This document shows, piece after piece, positions 8,160 to 16,406 of a DNA stretch of 64,000 nucleotides; position 1 is the first letter of the stretch, and the number at the start of each line of letters is the position of its first letter. Origin of the DNA: JAAZKV01 sp041659525 (lineage in GTDB: Archaea > Iainarchaeota > Iainarchaeia > Iainarchaeales > JAAZKV01); the NCBI GenBank assembly GCA_041659525.1, contig JBAZYC010000001.1:682001-746000 (forward strand), given 5' to 3'. The notes below the pieces were generated by a model. That model had not been told where the DNA came from. It did no database searches and saw only the letters and a program-made list of their open reading frames with translations. A program made the translations under genes and the position numbers.

Positions 8160-8948
8160 TTATGCAATAAAAACGCTTTTATAACCCCAATAAATATCTC
8201 GCTTTTCTTTTTTTGGATCAAGTAATTTTAAATCACATGACTTCTTTTTATCCAATATAAGTCTTAAATAAAGTGTTTTATCCATAGTCTTTTTTATAAT
8301 TAAGTTAGTGGTAAGTTTCTCTTTTTTCATACGTTTGGTTTGCACAAACACAGAATATTCTTTTTCTTTGAATGATTGTAAAAATTTTTTTAAAGATAGG
8401 GGTTTGTTGTTGTGAAGAACTATAAACCTAGGCTGATATTTTTGTAATGTTTTTGGATATTTGCTAGAATAGTTATCAATATTGAGTAACGCTATGCCAC
8501 CAATCTTTAAACAACGCCAAACTTCCTCAATCACTTTATCTTTTCGTTTAATAAATTGTATTGATACCTGACTAACTATTATATCAAAAAAGGAATTCGG
8601 AAATCTGATTTTTTCAGCGTTATAAAACGCTAACTTTGGCAGGTGTATTGTTTGAATATCTTTTTGAGTAAAGATTTTGTAATAAAGAGCAGTTGTAATC
8701 AAACTATTCGAGTTTCTAATTATGTGGTTTGCTTTGTTATTTATACCATGGATCTCAATGTTAGGGAATGCTTTTGCTAATTCAACCAACAGCTTTCCCT
8801 CGCCACATCCAATCTCTAAAAGACGTACTTTTTTATTTGACTCACCCATCGACATTATTAGTTTGGTTAGAGTGGTTTTACCAAAACGGTCACCGAATTC
8901 TTTTACTCCCCTACTTCGTGTTATTTCTCCTCTAGGGTATTCTGTCAT
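8160..8948 (-). CDS. class I SAM-dependent methyltransferase
   Basis: The 262-residue protein has SAM motif I as VRLLEIGCGEGKLLVELA (residues about 40-57), an acidic-loop region IEIHGINNK, motif II as FDIIVSQVSIQFI and motif III as LKIGGIALLNID. This is the layout of a Methyltransf_11-type Rossmann fold. It is the last gene of the minus-strand glycan operon, six bases after the radical SAM gene, so a sugar or lipid-linked intermediate is a likely substrate. The C-terminal 80 residues are Lys-rich and not recognised. Confidence 0.8.
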   Translation of the reverse strand: MTEYPRGEITRSRGVKEFGDRFGKTTLTKLIMSMGESNKKVRLLEIGCGEGKLLVELAKAFPNIEIHGINNKANHIIRNSNSLITTALYYKIFTQKDIQTIHLPKLAFYNAEKIRFPNSFFDIIVSQVSIQFIKRKDKVIEEVWRCLKIGGIALLNIDNYSSKYPKTLQKYQPRFIVLHNNKPLSLKKFLQSFKEKEYSVFVQTKRMKKEKLTTNLIIKKTMDKTLYLRLILDKKKSCDLKLLDPKKEKRDIYWGYKSVFIA

Positions 8949-8954
8949 ACAGCA

Positions 8955-9971
8955 TCACAGTTTTAGTTTAGTGGCCATCGAGCGATTTTGGTAAGTGTAT
9001 ATGCAGTTTTTGCAAAATGAATAATTAATATGGAGGCAGGATAATCTAAAGGCGGTTGCTTGCTTGCCAAACCAGATTTCATTAAGAGGGGTTGAGAAAG
9101 TGGAACCAATTTGGTTAGTTTGGTTTTCAAGAGCAAGACAGCAAGGGTATGCTTTACCATCAATATCAATTTCAAGCTGGAAGTAGGGTAAGAAACATTT
9201 TTTTTCATTTATAATTCCGTTTTCAAATCCTCGTTCAATGCTCTCAACTGGCAATTCAAGTTTTTTTGCAAGAGTAATCACTTTGTTTTTCTGGTTGATT
9301 AGTTTTGATAACCATTTGGTATTGGGTTCAAAATTTTTTCCTCCGACCTTACTTCTAATAGTAGTAAATGAAATGCTGTCATAATTATGAGTATTTTTAA
9401 TCAACAAAATGTCTTCTAATTCTTGGTAGTTTTTTTCTGATAGAGTAGTGCTTATGCAAATTCTAATTTGGTTTCTTTTTTTATTTTTATTTAACGTATC
9501 AATTGCTTTTATTATTTTGTCAAAATTTCCTTTTACTCCTCTGATTGTGTCGTGGGTATTAGCAATTGCACCGTCAAGCGAAAAAACAAAAGTGAGTTTC
9601 ATGTTCTTTATTTGTGCAAGCAAGTCTTTGTATTTATTTTGAAATAATAATCCGTTTGTTATTATAGTGGTGTTTATTTCTTTTTTTTCTAGAAAATTAA
9701 GAATTTGAATTATTTGTGGGTGGAGTAATGGTTCGCCACCTGATAGAATGACCTTTTTCAACCCAAGTTTTTTTGCGCTTGTTATTAATTTACAAAATGT
9801 TTCATAATCAAAAAAGGATATATCTTTCTGAGTCCAATAGTCACAAAAATCACAATGGGAATTACATGAATTAGTTAGTTTAAATTTTAATATTTCAAGT
9901 TTAAATGGTTCTGACTTTTGAAAGGATACCTTAAGTTCTGGTAGTTCATTTTTGTCAATATCTTTGTGCAT
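8955..9971 (-). CDS. radical SAM/SPASM-type enzyme in glycan operon
   Basis: The first half carries the radical SAM cluster motif CNSHCDFC (CxxxCxxC) in KLTNSCNSHCDFCDYW, then the GGEPLLHP motif. The C-terminal part has a SPASM-like auxiliary-cluster region: CFLPYFQLEIDIDGKAYPCC, then CLHINYSFCKNC. The ATG at 9971 is preferred over a TTG at 10016 that would overlap the upstream aminotransferase by 35 bases. Radical SAM/SPASM enzymes oxidise sugars (dehydrogenases of the BtrN type) or modify peptides. Its place between a DegT aminotransferase and a methyltransferase suggests sugar modification rather than peptide maturation, and no small Cys-rich ORF lies beside it. Confidence 0.8.
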   Translation of the reverse strand: MHKDIDKNELPELKVSFQKSEPFKLEILKFKLTNSCNSHCDFCDYWTQKDISFFDYETFCKLITSAKKLGLKKVILSGGEPLLHPQIIQILNFLEKKEINTTIITNGLLFQNKYKDLLAQIKNMKLTFVFSLDGAIANTHDTIRGVKGNFDKIIKAIDTLNKNKKRNQIRICISTTLSEKNYQELEDILLIKNTHNYDSISFTTIRSKVGGKNFEPNTKWLSKLINQKNKVITLAKKLELPVESIERGFENGIINEKKCFLPYFQLEIDIDGKAYPCCLALENQTNQIGSTFSTPLNEIWFGKQATAFRLSCLHINYSFCKNCIYTYQNRSMATKLKL

Positions 9972-9981
9972 AATATAACCA

Positions 9982-11076
9982 TCAGGATTTGTAATAACTT
10001 TCAATTGTCTTAACAATATAATTTATTTGTCTTGTTGAAAGATCAGGGTACATTGGAAGCGATATTATTTCCTTTACAACCGTTTCAGTTTTGGGTAATT
10101 CTTTAGAGTACTTAGCAAAAATAGGTTGTTGGTGCAGTGGTATTGGGTAATGAATTCCAGAAGCTATGCCATTTTGTTTTAACTTGTCAACAAGATTTTT
10201 TCTATCCTCTTGTTCAACTCGAATAACATATTGATGAAATACATGTTTTGCGTTTTGTCTAGTGAGGGGTGTTGCAACAAGAGTTTTCAATTTTTTTGAA
10301 TATTGTTTTGCTACTCTTATGCGTTTCATGTTTTGTATATCAAGTGTAGTTAAGTTTTGTCTTCCCATAGCCGCCCTTATTTCATCAAGTCTAAAGTTCA
10401 TAGAAACTTCAGAACTTGAGAATTTTCCATTTTGGCTTGAATAATCTCTTCCTTGATCTCTAAATATCTGACATTTTTTGTTTAATTCAAGATTGTTTGT
10501 AAGAACCATCCCGCCATCACCAAGTACTGACAGGTTTTTTGTTGGAAAGAACGAAAAACAACTCAAGTCGCCAAAACTCCCTGCTTTTTTACCATTTAAT
10601 TCAGCTCCGTGTGCTTGTGCTGTGTCTTCAATAAAAGCTATGTTATTTTGCTTACAAAATCTTTCTATTTTTTCATTATCCGCAGTTTGACCATATAAAT
10701 CAACGGCTATAAGTGCCTTTACATTCGTTAAGTCTTGTTCTTTTAGTGAAACATAATCAATAGTAAAGTATTCATCAATATCAACGAATACTGGTACTGC
10801 GCCAAGCATTAATATTGGAGATGCAGTTCCAACAAAAGTGTGTGAAGGTACAATAATTTTGTCACCGGCCTTTATCCCAAGTGCTTTTAATGCTATATAA
10901 ATTGCGACAGTGCCACTACTTACCCCCACTCCAAATTTTCGTTCACAATAATTAGCAAATTTTTCTTCAAAAGACTCTAAAACAGGTCCTTTAACATACA
11001 CTCCACTTTCAAGTGTTTTTTTTACAGCATTTAACATTGCTGATGAAATTTTTTGGGGTTTGAATAATGGAATCAA
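9982..11076 (-). CDS. DegT/DnrJ/EryC1/StrS-family sugar aminotransferase
   Basis: The product is a PLP-dependent nucleotide-sugar aminotransferase. Seen are SGVYVKGPVLESFEEKFANY, GVSSGTVAIYIALKALGI, EDTAQAHGAELNGKKAGSFG, and CFSFFPTKNLSVLGDGGMV with the Schiff-base Lys. I place the start at the TTG at 11076, giving the family-typical N-terminus (M)IPLFKPQKIS. This TTG overlaps the stop of the upstream gene (TTTGA) and has a GGTGA ribosome binding site four bases before it; a further TTG at 11088 is less likely. It converts a ketosugar to an aminosugar, probably the product of the adjacent Gfo/Idh/MocA dehydrogenase. Confidence 0.85.
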   Translation of the reverse strand: MIPLFKPQKISSAMLNAVKKTLESGVYVKGPVLESFEEKFANYCERKFGVGVSSGTVAIYIALKALGIKAGDKIIVPSHTFVGTASPILMLGAVPVFVDIDEYFTIDYVSLKEQDLTNVKALIAVDLYGQTADNEKIERFCKQNNIAFIEDTAQAHGAELNGKKAGSFGDLSCFSFFPTKNLSVLGDGGMVLTNNLELNKKCQIFRDQGRDYSSQNGKFSSSEVSMNFRLDEIRAAMGRQNLTTLDIQNMKRIRVAKQYSKKLKTLVATPLTRQNAKHVFHQYVIRVEQEDRKNLVDKLKQNGIASGIHYPIPLHQQPIFAKYSKELPKTETVVKEIISLPMYPDLSTRQINYIVKTIESYYKS

Positions 11077-12053
11077 ACTTTCACCCAAGTTTTCTTTTTT
11101 GAAGATTTGTACAAACTTTCAATGACTTCCATTGTGCTAATTATTGCTTTAAAGTCATTAGTATTGTTGTTAATTGTTGTAACAAAGGATTGGAATGCAC
11201 GCAAGTTGTTCTCAATATTCGTTTCATAAGGCGCAAAATCGAAAATGTGAGTGTCTTCTTTGAATTGTTTCATTAATACTTTACCACCTAAATTAATATT
11301 GCTTACAAGCAATTCTCCATTTGTCCCACTAATCTCAAGCTCATCATGTAAATCAGGGTAAGTACAGGTACTTAACCTAAAATAAACAATAGTGCCATTC
11401 GCATATTCAAATACTACTAGTGCGGTGTCTTCGACATTTGTTTTGGTAAACTTATTAATTTTTGTGACACAATAGACTCTTTTTGGTTTTCCCAACCATT
11501 GTATAGTGAAATCAATAAAGTGTATTGCTTGATTTATTATCACTCCTCCACCAGCTTGTTTTTTACTTCCTCTCCAACCAGTATAATAGGATTCATCACG
11601 GAGCCAATTCATTTTGAAATTTACAAATACTATTTTCCCAAATACTTTTGTTAAGTCATTATTTTTGAGGGCTTTAAATATTCTTGATTGTCTATATTGA
11701 AAATTAACTTGAAGTCGGCATTTGTTTCTTTTACATGCATTAATTATTCTTTTAGTATCTTTTAGGTTAGTTGTTATTGGTTTTTCAATATACAAGTGTT
11801 TGCCTTTTTTTGCAGTAAGGAGAGCAATTTTTGTGTGGGTTGCTGGGGGAGTCGCTATTATAAGCGCATCCACAAAGTTAAGCATTTCAGGAACACTTTT
11901 TGCGACAACAGCGTTTAGTTTATTCCCAATTAGATTTGCCCGAGTATTATCAATATCATAGACCTGTGTTATTTGAGCATTTTTAATTTTGCTAAGTATT
12001 GTCACATATTTTTCTGCAATTTGCCCGCAACCAACTAAACCAAAATTAATCAT
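11073..12053 (-). CDS. Gfo/Idh/MocA-family sugar dehydrogenase
   Basis: The N-terminal Rossmann motif GLVGCGQIAEKYVTIL is followed by ALIIATPPATHTKIALLTAK and LYIEKPITTN, the EKP motif that holds the catalytic Lys. VIINQAIHFIDFTIQWLG holds the substrate-site His. These are hallmarks of the NAD(P)-dependent Gfo/Idh/MocA family. The ATG at 12053 is used rather than a TTG at 12065; it overlaps the upstream stop by eight bases. With the DegT aminotransferase this pair resembles the WlbA/WlbE module, which oxidises a UDP-N-acetyl-uronic acid at C3 and then aminates it. That specific assignment is inference. Confidence 0.85.
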   Translation of the reverse strand: MINFGLVGCGQIAEKYVTILSKIKNAQITQVYDIDNTRANLIGNKLNAVVAKSVPEMLNFVDALIIATPPATHTKIALLTAKKGKHLYIEKPITTNLKDTKRIINACKRNKCRLQVNFQYRQSRIFKALKNNDLTKVFGKIVFVNFKMNWLRDESYYTGWRGSKKQAGGGVIINQAIHFIDFTIQWLGKPKRVYCVTKINKFTKTNVEDTALVVFEYANGTIVYFRLSTCTYPDLHDELEISGTNGELLVSNINLGGKVLMKQFKEDTHIFDFAPYETNIENNLRAFQSFVTTINNNTNDFKAIISTMEVIESLYKSSKKKTWVKV

Positions 12054-13242
12054 GTTTTGCCCCAAGGATAGTAAGAATTTGCTTAGCTGTTTTTCTGTTA
12101 TCTAAGTTTATTTCATAATCAGCTTTTTTTGACTTTAGGACTTCTCTAAATGTTTTTCTAAAACTAGCATAATCCACATATCGTTCATCAAAGAATTCAA
12201 TTAGCCCTTGCCTTGAAACTTTTATACTTCTAAACATTTCTTCCTCAGTTCTTCCAACTTCAGGGAATAATATTGCTTTAGCGTTTGTTAGTAATATTTC
12301 AGCCACTGTATTATATCCTGCTCTGCTAATAACAATGTCGGCTACATTTATTTCCTCAATTAGGCTTGAGCTAAAATTAGAGAGTATAATGTTTGGATTG
12401 TTTCTGGTCTGTGCTTCAATTTGTTTTTTTATTTTTGCATCCAAATATAAATCTAACTGGATTTTTAACAAGTATTTTTTTGGCAGTTCATTAAATGCAG
12501 TAAGCACATATTGAAATATTTTTTCAATATCTCCTATTCTCCCCAAAGTTACTAAAATAAGTTTTTTGTTTTTTAAATGAAGTCGCTTTATTGTTGCTTG
12601 TTTGTCTAAATCTTGTTTATTTTTTGCAGTAATTAGTCCATGATACGTTATTTTTGAACAAAAATCGTCTGAAAAACCATATTCTTTTTTGTAATCAATA
12701 ACGCTTTTATTATCCATCACAAAAACATGGTCATACAAATTAGGAACATCTATTGATTCAAGTAAATGTTGATTCCTAGTGTAGTTTACAAGTAATTCCT
12801 TTGGCGAATCAATTATACCTCTTGATACTAACCCTAACTTGAAAGCTTTTCGGTTTCGCCACTTTTCAAGAATTATTGGAGCAAGCTCCCAAGCTTGACC
12901 CGTCATATTATGTTCCACAAGTACTATATCTGGTTTAAATGATTCAAAAGTTACATTAATGATGTTTTGTCGTAACTTGAATAATTCTGATAAATCCATT
13001 TTGAGATATCTTGGCACGAGCTTTTGTTTTCCATTTTCAAATAGTATTTTAGTTGAAGGTAATTTTATTACCTCAATATTATTTTGAATAAAAACTTGAG
13101 GGATATCAGTTCCAGCAATAATTAGTATTTCTGTGTTAGGATTAGTTGATTTTATGCCCAAAGCCAATGCGAGAACCCTGTTTGTGTGTCCATGTCCAAC
13201 GGAATTATTGGTGTATAGCAATATTTTGGGGTTCTTTTTCAT
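12046..13242 (-). CDS. MurG-like (GT28-type) glycosyltransferase
   Basis: The protein starts KILLYTNNSVGHGHTNRVLA, with the GxGH loop of MurG-type GT-B enzymes. The donor half has LILVTLGRIGDIEKIF and VADIVISRAGYNTVAEILLT (the SRAGxxTxxE motif for the UDP-sugar), then AILFPEVGRTEEEMFRS. Archaea lack murein, so the acceptor is more likely a lipid-linked or surface glycan precursor. It is the first gene of the minus-strand five-gene operon running to 8160. The gap 13243-13359 upstream holds AT-rich promoter-like sequence and no ORF. Confidence 0.8.
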   Translation of the reverse strand: MKKNPKILLYTNNSVGHGHTNRVLALALGIKSTNPNTEILIIAGTDIPQVFIQNNIEVIKLPSTKILFENGKQKLVPRYLKMDLSELFKLRQNIINVTFESFKPDIVLVEHNMTGQAWELAPIILEKWRNRKAFKLGLVSRGIIDSPKELLVNYTRNQHLLESIDVPNLYDHVFVMDNKSVIDYKKEYGFSDDFCSKITYHGLITAKNKQDLDKQATIKRLHLKNKKLILVTLGRIGDIEKIFQYVLTAFNELPKKYLLKIQLDLYLDAKIKKQIEAQTRNNPNIILSNFSSSLIEEINVADIVISRAGYNTVAEILLTNAKAILFPEVGRTEEEMFRSIKVSRQGLIEFFDERYVDYASFRKTFREVLKSKKADYEINLDNRKTAKQILTILGAKHD

Positions 13243-13359
13243 AAAATCAATCCTTTACATAAAAATTAGTGTGGAGTTAAATTTATCAATTTTTGTTATA
13301 TCCATTTTAAATTTATTTTTTGAAATTATATTCTTATGGCAAAATTTGCTCTAAATTCT

Positions 13360-13671
13360 TCATTTCATAGACTTTTTCTTATAGCTTGTCGTAATTAGTT
13401 GTTTTATTTCTGGGACTATTGTTTGTTGAAGGTTTTCCGACTCAACGATTTTTACTAGCCATCCTTCTGTTTTGATGGTTCCTGTTTGGGTGAGGTCAGA
13501 AATTGTTTGATCTAATTGTTTTTCATTATAATTTGTTAAGCAGAGTAATTCGTGTTTGGAATAATACTTTTTGTCATAAAGGAGCCAGAATAAGAGTTTT
13601 TGGTGTACTTGTCCAAAATTTGGGTGTTCTTGAGCTTTTTTGAAATAAGCATTATCGAGTACTGTCATCAT
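13360..13671 (-). CDS. small winged-helix-like protein
   Basis: The 103-residue product reads HPNFGQVHQKLLFWLLYDKK, then YYSKHELLCLTNYNEKQLDQ and TISDLTQTGTIKTEGWLVKI. This pattern is a winged-helix DNA-binding domain with two helices and a wing. Two ATG codons in a row (13671 and 13668) can serve as start, directly after the TAA of the small gene upstream. The basic tail ends SYKKKSMK. Regulatory role likely, target unknown. Confidence 0.55.
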   Translation of the reverse strand: MMTVLDNAYFKKAQEHPNFGQVHQKLLFWLLYDKKYYSKHELLCLTNYNEKQLDQTISDLTQTGTIKTEGWLVKIVESENLQQTIVPEIKQLITTSYKKKSMK

Positions 13672-13839
13672 TTAAGGCTCACCAATAATTATGCTTTCTA
13701 AAGGAATTGATGGTTTTTTGAAAAAGAGTTGCTTTGTTTGTGTTTTGTGTTCAACGAGTAAAAAGTTTTCCGAGGCTAAGTTTGAAATTATTTCTTGGAC
13801 TTGAGAAAAATCCTCGTAACCAATAATTCTCTCTTCCAT
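13672..13839 (-). CDS. small hypothetical protein, 55 residues
   Basis: This short ORF (MEERIIGYEDFSQVQEIISN at the start, ending SIIIGEP) ends with TAA directly before the ATG of the winged-helix gene, so the two form a coupled pair. The product has an amphipathic helix, a beta-strand pair (FLLVEHKTQTKQLFFKKP) and no recognised domain. It may be a partner or antagonist of the winged-helix protein, as in small two-gene regulatory modules; that is inference. Confidence 0.5.
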   Translation of the reverse strand: MEERIIGYEDFSQVQEIISNLASENFLLVEHKTQTKQLFFKKPSIPLESIIIGEP

Positions 13840-13884
13840 GCTAACATAGCTGCTAGAGGGATTAATATTAATGAAGTAGAAATT

Positions 13885-13906
13885 AAATCAACTAAAAAGT
13901 TGATTT
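13885..13906. promoter_or_regulatory. palindrome upstream of Nudix gene (site A)
   Basis: The inverted repeat AAATCAACT-AAAA-AGTTGATTT lies 56 bases before the ATG at 13963. The same core with the same AAAA loop occurs upstream of the Nudix gene at 15732. It could be an operator shared by two Nudix genes, or a terminator-like hairpin for the minus-strand gene starting at 13839; its place upstream of both starts argues against the latter. Confidence 0.45.
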
Positions 13907-13962
13907 TTCTTAGCAATAAGTTTTTCTTAACTAATTTTGTAACATTGTTAAGGTGTTAGTAA

Positions 13963-14352
13963 ATGAAGCATGTTGATTCAGTAATTTTGTTTGTTTTTAA
14001 TAAAAATAAAGATAAGGTTTTGATGATTGAACGAGTAAAGAATCACTTTGGCTTTGATTGGGGCTTTGTGTGTGGAAAATTTGAAGAGGGGGAAACGGCA
14101 GACGAGTGTGCAGTAAGAGAGCTTTATGAAGAATTGGGGCTCAAAGGGCTTGTTTTAAAAAAATTTAAACAAGTAAAACACAAAAAAGATAATGAAACTT
14201 ATTATCATTATTATTATGTCACTACAATTTCTGAATCTGCTCAAAAAATTAATTTCAAAAAAGACGAGATTAAGAGTGTTGTTTGGTTCAAACTTAATGA
14301 ATTACCTAAAAGTAGGGCTCCTGATGATCCATTTGAGGCAATTTCAAAATAA
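13963..14352 (+). CDS. Nudix hydrolase
   Basis: The 129-residue protein carries a full Nudix box, GKFEEGETADECAVRELYEE then LGL (GX5EX7REUXEEXGU), at about residues 42-64. Known family members hydrolyse a nucleoside diphosphate linked to another moiety, often as house-cleaning of damaged nucleotides. A GGTG ribosome binding site lies seven bases before the ATG. It is the plus-strand member of a cluster of Nudix, MazG-like and CYTH genes; substrate unknown. Confidence 0.85.
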   Translation: MKHVDSVILFVFNKNKDKVLMIERVKNHFGFDWGFVCGKFEEGETADECAVRELYEELGLKGLVLKKFKQVKHKKDNETYYHYYYVTTISESAQKINFKKDEIKSVVWFKLNELPKSRAPDDPFEAISK

Positions 14353-14355
14353 GTC

Positions 14356-14643
14356 TTACTCTAAAATTATTCTTTTCTCAAAAGCCCCATTCTTCAAATT
14401 CTTTTTCTTTCTTAACTCGTTAATTTCTTCTTCAGTTGCCCCATATTCTTTTGCTAATGTAAGAGCAACTTCAATTAAATCAGCGATTTCTTCAATATTC
14501 CTATCTTCTTTCACTTCTTTTAGCTCTTCTTCAAGCTTAGCTATTAGGGCTTCTTCAAACTCTTTCTTATTAGCAATATGTGTTTTTGCGGTGTCCCCTT
14601 TACTTTGAATTATGTTTGGAATATTGTCTCGAACTAGTTTCAT
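14356..14643 (-). CDS. MazG/HisE-superfamily NTP pyrophosphohydrolase-like protein
   Basis: The 95-residue protein begins KLVRDNIPNIIQSKGDTAK, typical of the PRA-PH-like house-cleaning subfamily, and has the all-alpha metal motif EEELKEVKEDRNIEEIADLI (the ExxE ... ExxD pattern). Such proteins remove pyrophosphate from noncanonical NTPs. It lies convergent to and three bases from the Nudix gene at 13963, inside a nucleotide-sanitation island, which supports that role over histidine synthesis. Confidence 0.75.
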   Translation of the reverse strand: MKLVRDNIPNIIQSKGDTAKTHIANKKEFEEALIAKLEEELKEVKEDRNIEEIADLIEVALTLAKEYGATEEEINELRKKKNLKNGAFEKRIILE

Positions 14644-14695
14644 ACAAATTACCTTTAAAGTAAGTGCTGTGAGATATATTATTCTGTCTTTTAAT

Positions 14696-15262
14696 TTATT
14701 TTTTTGTTTTTAATTGCCTTTTTAACATTAGCTCTGGTTTTCCTGCATTGAGCTCTTTACTTGTTTTTATGTTTAATGATTTAATGAAATCGTTTATTTT
14801 TTTCTTTACAATTAAGGGGTTTTTGGTTGTTTCTTTTGATTCAATTTCTAAAAACACTCCCAAACCTTTTACCTCTTCTAAAACTATTTCAAACTCTTTT
14901 GTTTCAAAAGTGTGTTTGGTATTATTCAATTCGACTAGTTTTGTGTAACCTAATAAGCTGATTATTTTGTTAGTAGTTTCGAATTCTTTTATTTCAGTCT
15001 CATATTCATCTGAATAAACCCAAACTCCTTTTTTGTCAAATCTATCTATTTTGTATGCTAAAAAGTATTTGCCTTGTTTTGATCTTATTCTAAAACACTC
15101 CTTTGGAAAAGAGTTTCCTTTTGGTTTAAGTTTTTCGTTTTGTTCGTGAAAATAGTAAATGTCTTTAGTGTGCTTTACGATTTCCTTTGATGTTTTTGAA
15201 AGTTTCTTTAAGGCAATTTCCTTATCTTCAAATAACTCCACTAATACTTCTATTTCTTTCAT
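14696..15262 (-). CDS. CYTH-domain triphosphate-binding protein
   Basis: The 188-residue product starts MKEIEVLVELFEDKEIALKK, with the CYTH N-terminal E-I-E strand, although the usual Lys of ExExK is replaced. Further CYTH features follow: FRIRSKQGKYFLAYKI, YETEIKEFETTNKIISLLGY and FEIVLEEVKGLGVFLEIESK, the acidic strands of the triphosphate tunnel. Known members are thiamine triphosphatases, CyaB-type adenylate cyclases and inorganic triphosphatases. It overlaps the upstream Nudix gene by four bases (ATGA), so it is translationally coupled to it. A triphosphate substrate fits the surrounding nucleotide-hydrolase genes. Confidence 0.8.
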   Translation of the reverse strand: MKEIEVLVELFEDKEIALKKLSKTSKEIVKHTKDIYYFHEQNEKLKPKGNSFPKECFRIRSKQGKYFLAYKIDRFDKKGVWVYSDEYETEIKEFETTNKIISLLGYTKLVELNNTKHTFETKEFEIVLEEVKGLGVFLEIESKETTKNPLIVKKKINDFIKSLNIKTSKELNAGKPELMLKRQLKTKK

Positions 15263-15732
15263 TTTTTCATCTTCAAAAATTTTTCAATAGCTTCACTTGT
15301 TTCTTTGAAGGTGAATGTTTTTTTAGTTGTTTGGATGGGGGTAAAAAATATTTCGCTTATTTCACTGGTTTTTGGTTTTAAATCACTTGGAGAACCCAAA
15401 TATTCTACAAAAAAGAGGGTTGTTTTTTGGCTTGAGTATTTTGCGTTTTCTTTTTTTGGAAAATCAAAATTAATGCCAAAAGGCAATTTTTTTAGTACCC
15501 TAATCTTGTTTGTTCCCAATTCTTCATTTATTTCTCTCCAAATGGCCTGCTCAGGAGTTTCACCGAGTTTGATTCCTCCTTTAGGAATATCTATTTCTTC
15601 AATTTTTTCGTTTTCCAAAATATCTTCTCGCATTACTTTTTTTACAGCGACAATTTGATTAGGTTTCCCTTTACAAACAATAATTGCTCCAACAGCATTT
15701 CTAATTGGTAACTGATTTTCGATTGATTCCAT
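15259..15732 (-). CDS. Nudix hydrolase
   Basis: The 157-residue protein has an intact Nudix box, GGIKLGETPEQAIWREINEE then LG, at about residues 52-74. A preceding strand, IPIRNAVGAIIVCKGKP-like at the N-terminus, matches diadenosine-polyphosphate or MutT-type members. It is the first gene of a two-gene operon with the CYTH protein (ATGA overlap). Pairing of a Nudix and a CYTH gene suggests a joint role in breaking down phosphoanhydrides; inference only. Confidence 0.85.
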   Translation of the reverse strand: MESIENQLPIRNAVGAIIVCKGKPNQIVAVKKVMREDILENEKIEEIDIPKGGIKLGETPEQAIWREINEELGTNKIRVLKKLPFGINFDFPKKENAKYSSQKTTLFFVEYLGSPSDLKPKTSEISEIFFTPIQTTKKTFTFKETSEAIEKFLKMKK

Positions 15733-15787
15733 TCTTACAGCCTCTTTGAAAATACTAAATACAGAGTTTTCACGTTATTATAGGTTA

Positions 15788-15817
15788 AGTTGATTTTTTA
15801 TCAACTAAAAAGTTGAT
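15788..15817. promoter_or_regulatory. palindrome upstream of Nudix gene (site B)
   Basis: Three alternating half-sites, AGTTGAT, ATCAACT and AGTTGAT, lie 56-85 bases before the ATG at 15732. The last two form the same ATCAACT-AAAA-AGTTGAT palindrome as site A at 13885. Equal core, equal loop and equal distance to a Nudix start suggest a shared operator. It also lies just past the stop of the Nudix gene ending at 15823, so a terminator role remains possible. Confidence 0.5.
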
Positions 15818-15822
15818 TTATT

Positions 15823-16287
15823 TTAATATTTTTTTATTAGTAGTTCTGTAACTTTTTCTTTGTCATAAGTTATTTTAGCAGTGAATATTCCTTTTTTGTT
15901 TAATAATGGTAGGAAATAGTAGTCTCCTTTCCACATGTTAAGTTTTTTTAGATTTTTGTTTTCTATCCATTCCAAGTCTCCTTCATTGCATTCAATTAGT
16001 TTTCCAGAAAACTTTTTTGATATGAATACAAAAACCATTGTGTATTCACCGTTATTTGTTTGGGGGTAAGTTATTATTCCTTTGAGAATTGGTTCTATTT
16101 GTAGTCCTGTTTCTTCAAGTGATTCTCTTTTTACTGCTTCTTCTGGGCTTTCGTTATGTTCTATTTTTCCTCCGACACCATTCCATTTTCCTTTATGGAT
16201 ATCGTTTTCTTTTTTTGTACGATGAAGCATTAAGGTTTTTCCATTTTTTTGAATATAACACAAAACAGTCATTTTTATAGGAGTCAT
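15823..16287 (-). CDS. MutT-like Nudix hydrolase
   Basis: The 154-residue product reads VLCYIQKNGKTLMLHRTKKE, then GKWNGVGGKIEHNESPEEAV and KRESLEETGL, giving a complete Nudix box at residues about 41-63 with the VGGKIE start typical of 8-oxo-dGTP diphosphatases (MutT/MTH1-like). The C-terminal GDLEWIENKNL region also matches that group. It is the third Nudix gene within 2.4 kb. The gap 16288-16406 upstream and towards the next gene holds only AT-rich sequence. Confidence 0.85.
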   Translation of the reverse strand: MTPIKMTVLCYIQKNGKTLMLHRTKKENDIHKGKWNGVGGKIEHNESPEEAVKRESLEETGLQIEPILKGIITYPQTNNGEYTMVFVFISKKFSGKLIECNEGDLEWIENKNLKKLNMWKGDYYFLPLLNKKGIFTAKITYDKEKVTELLIKKY

Positions 16288-16406
16288 AGTAAAAAGAAGG
16301 TTTGCTAGTATTTATTCTTTACTAATTTTTCGACAAAGTATTATCTACTTCGTTTGTGATTAGGGGTTTGTAGAATTTTTTTAAGTTGTCTGATTTTCAA
16401 TCCAAA

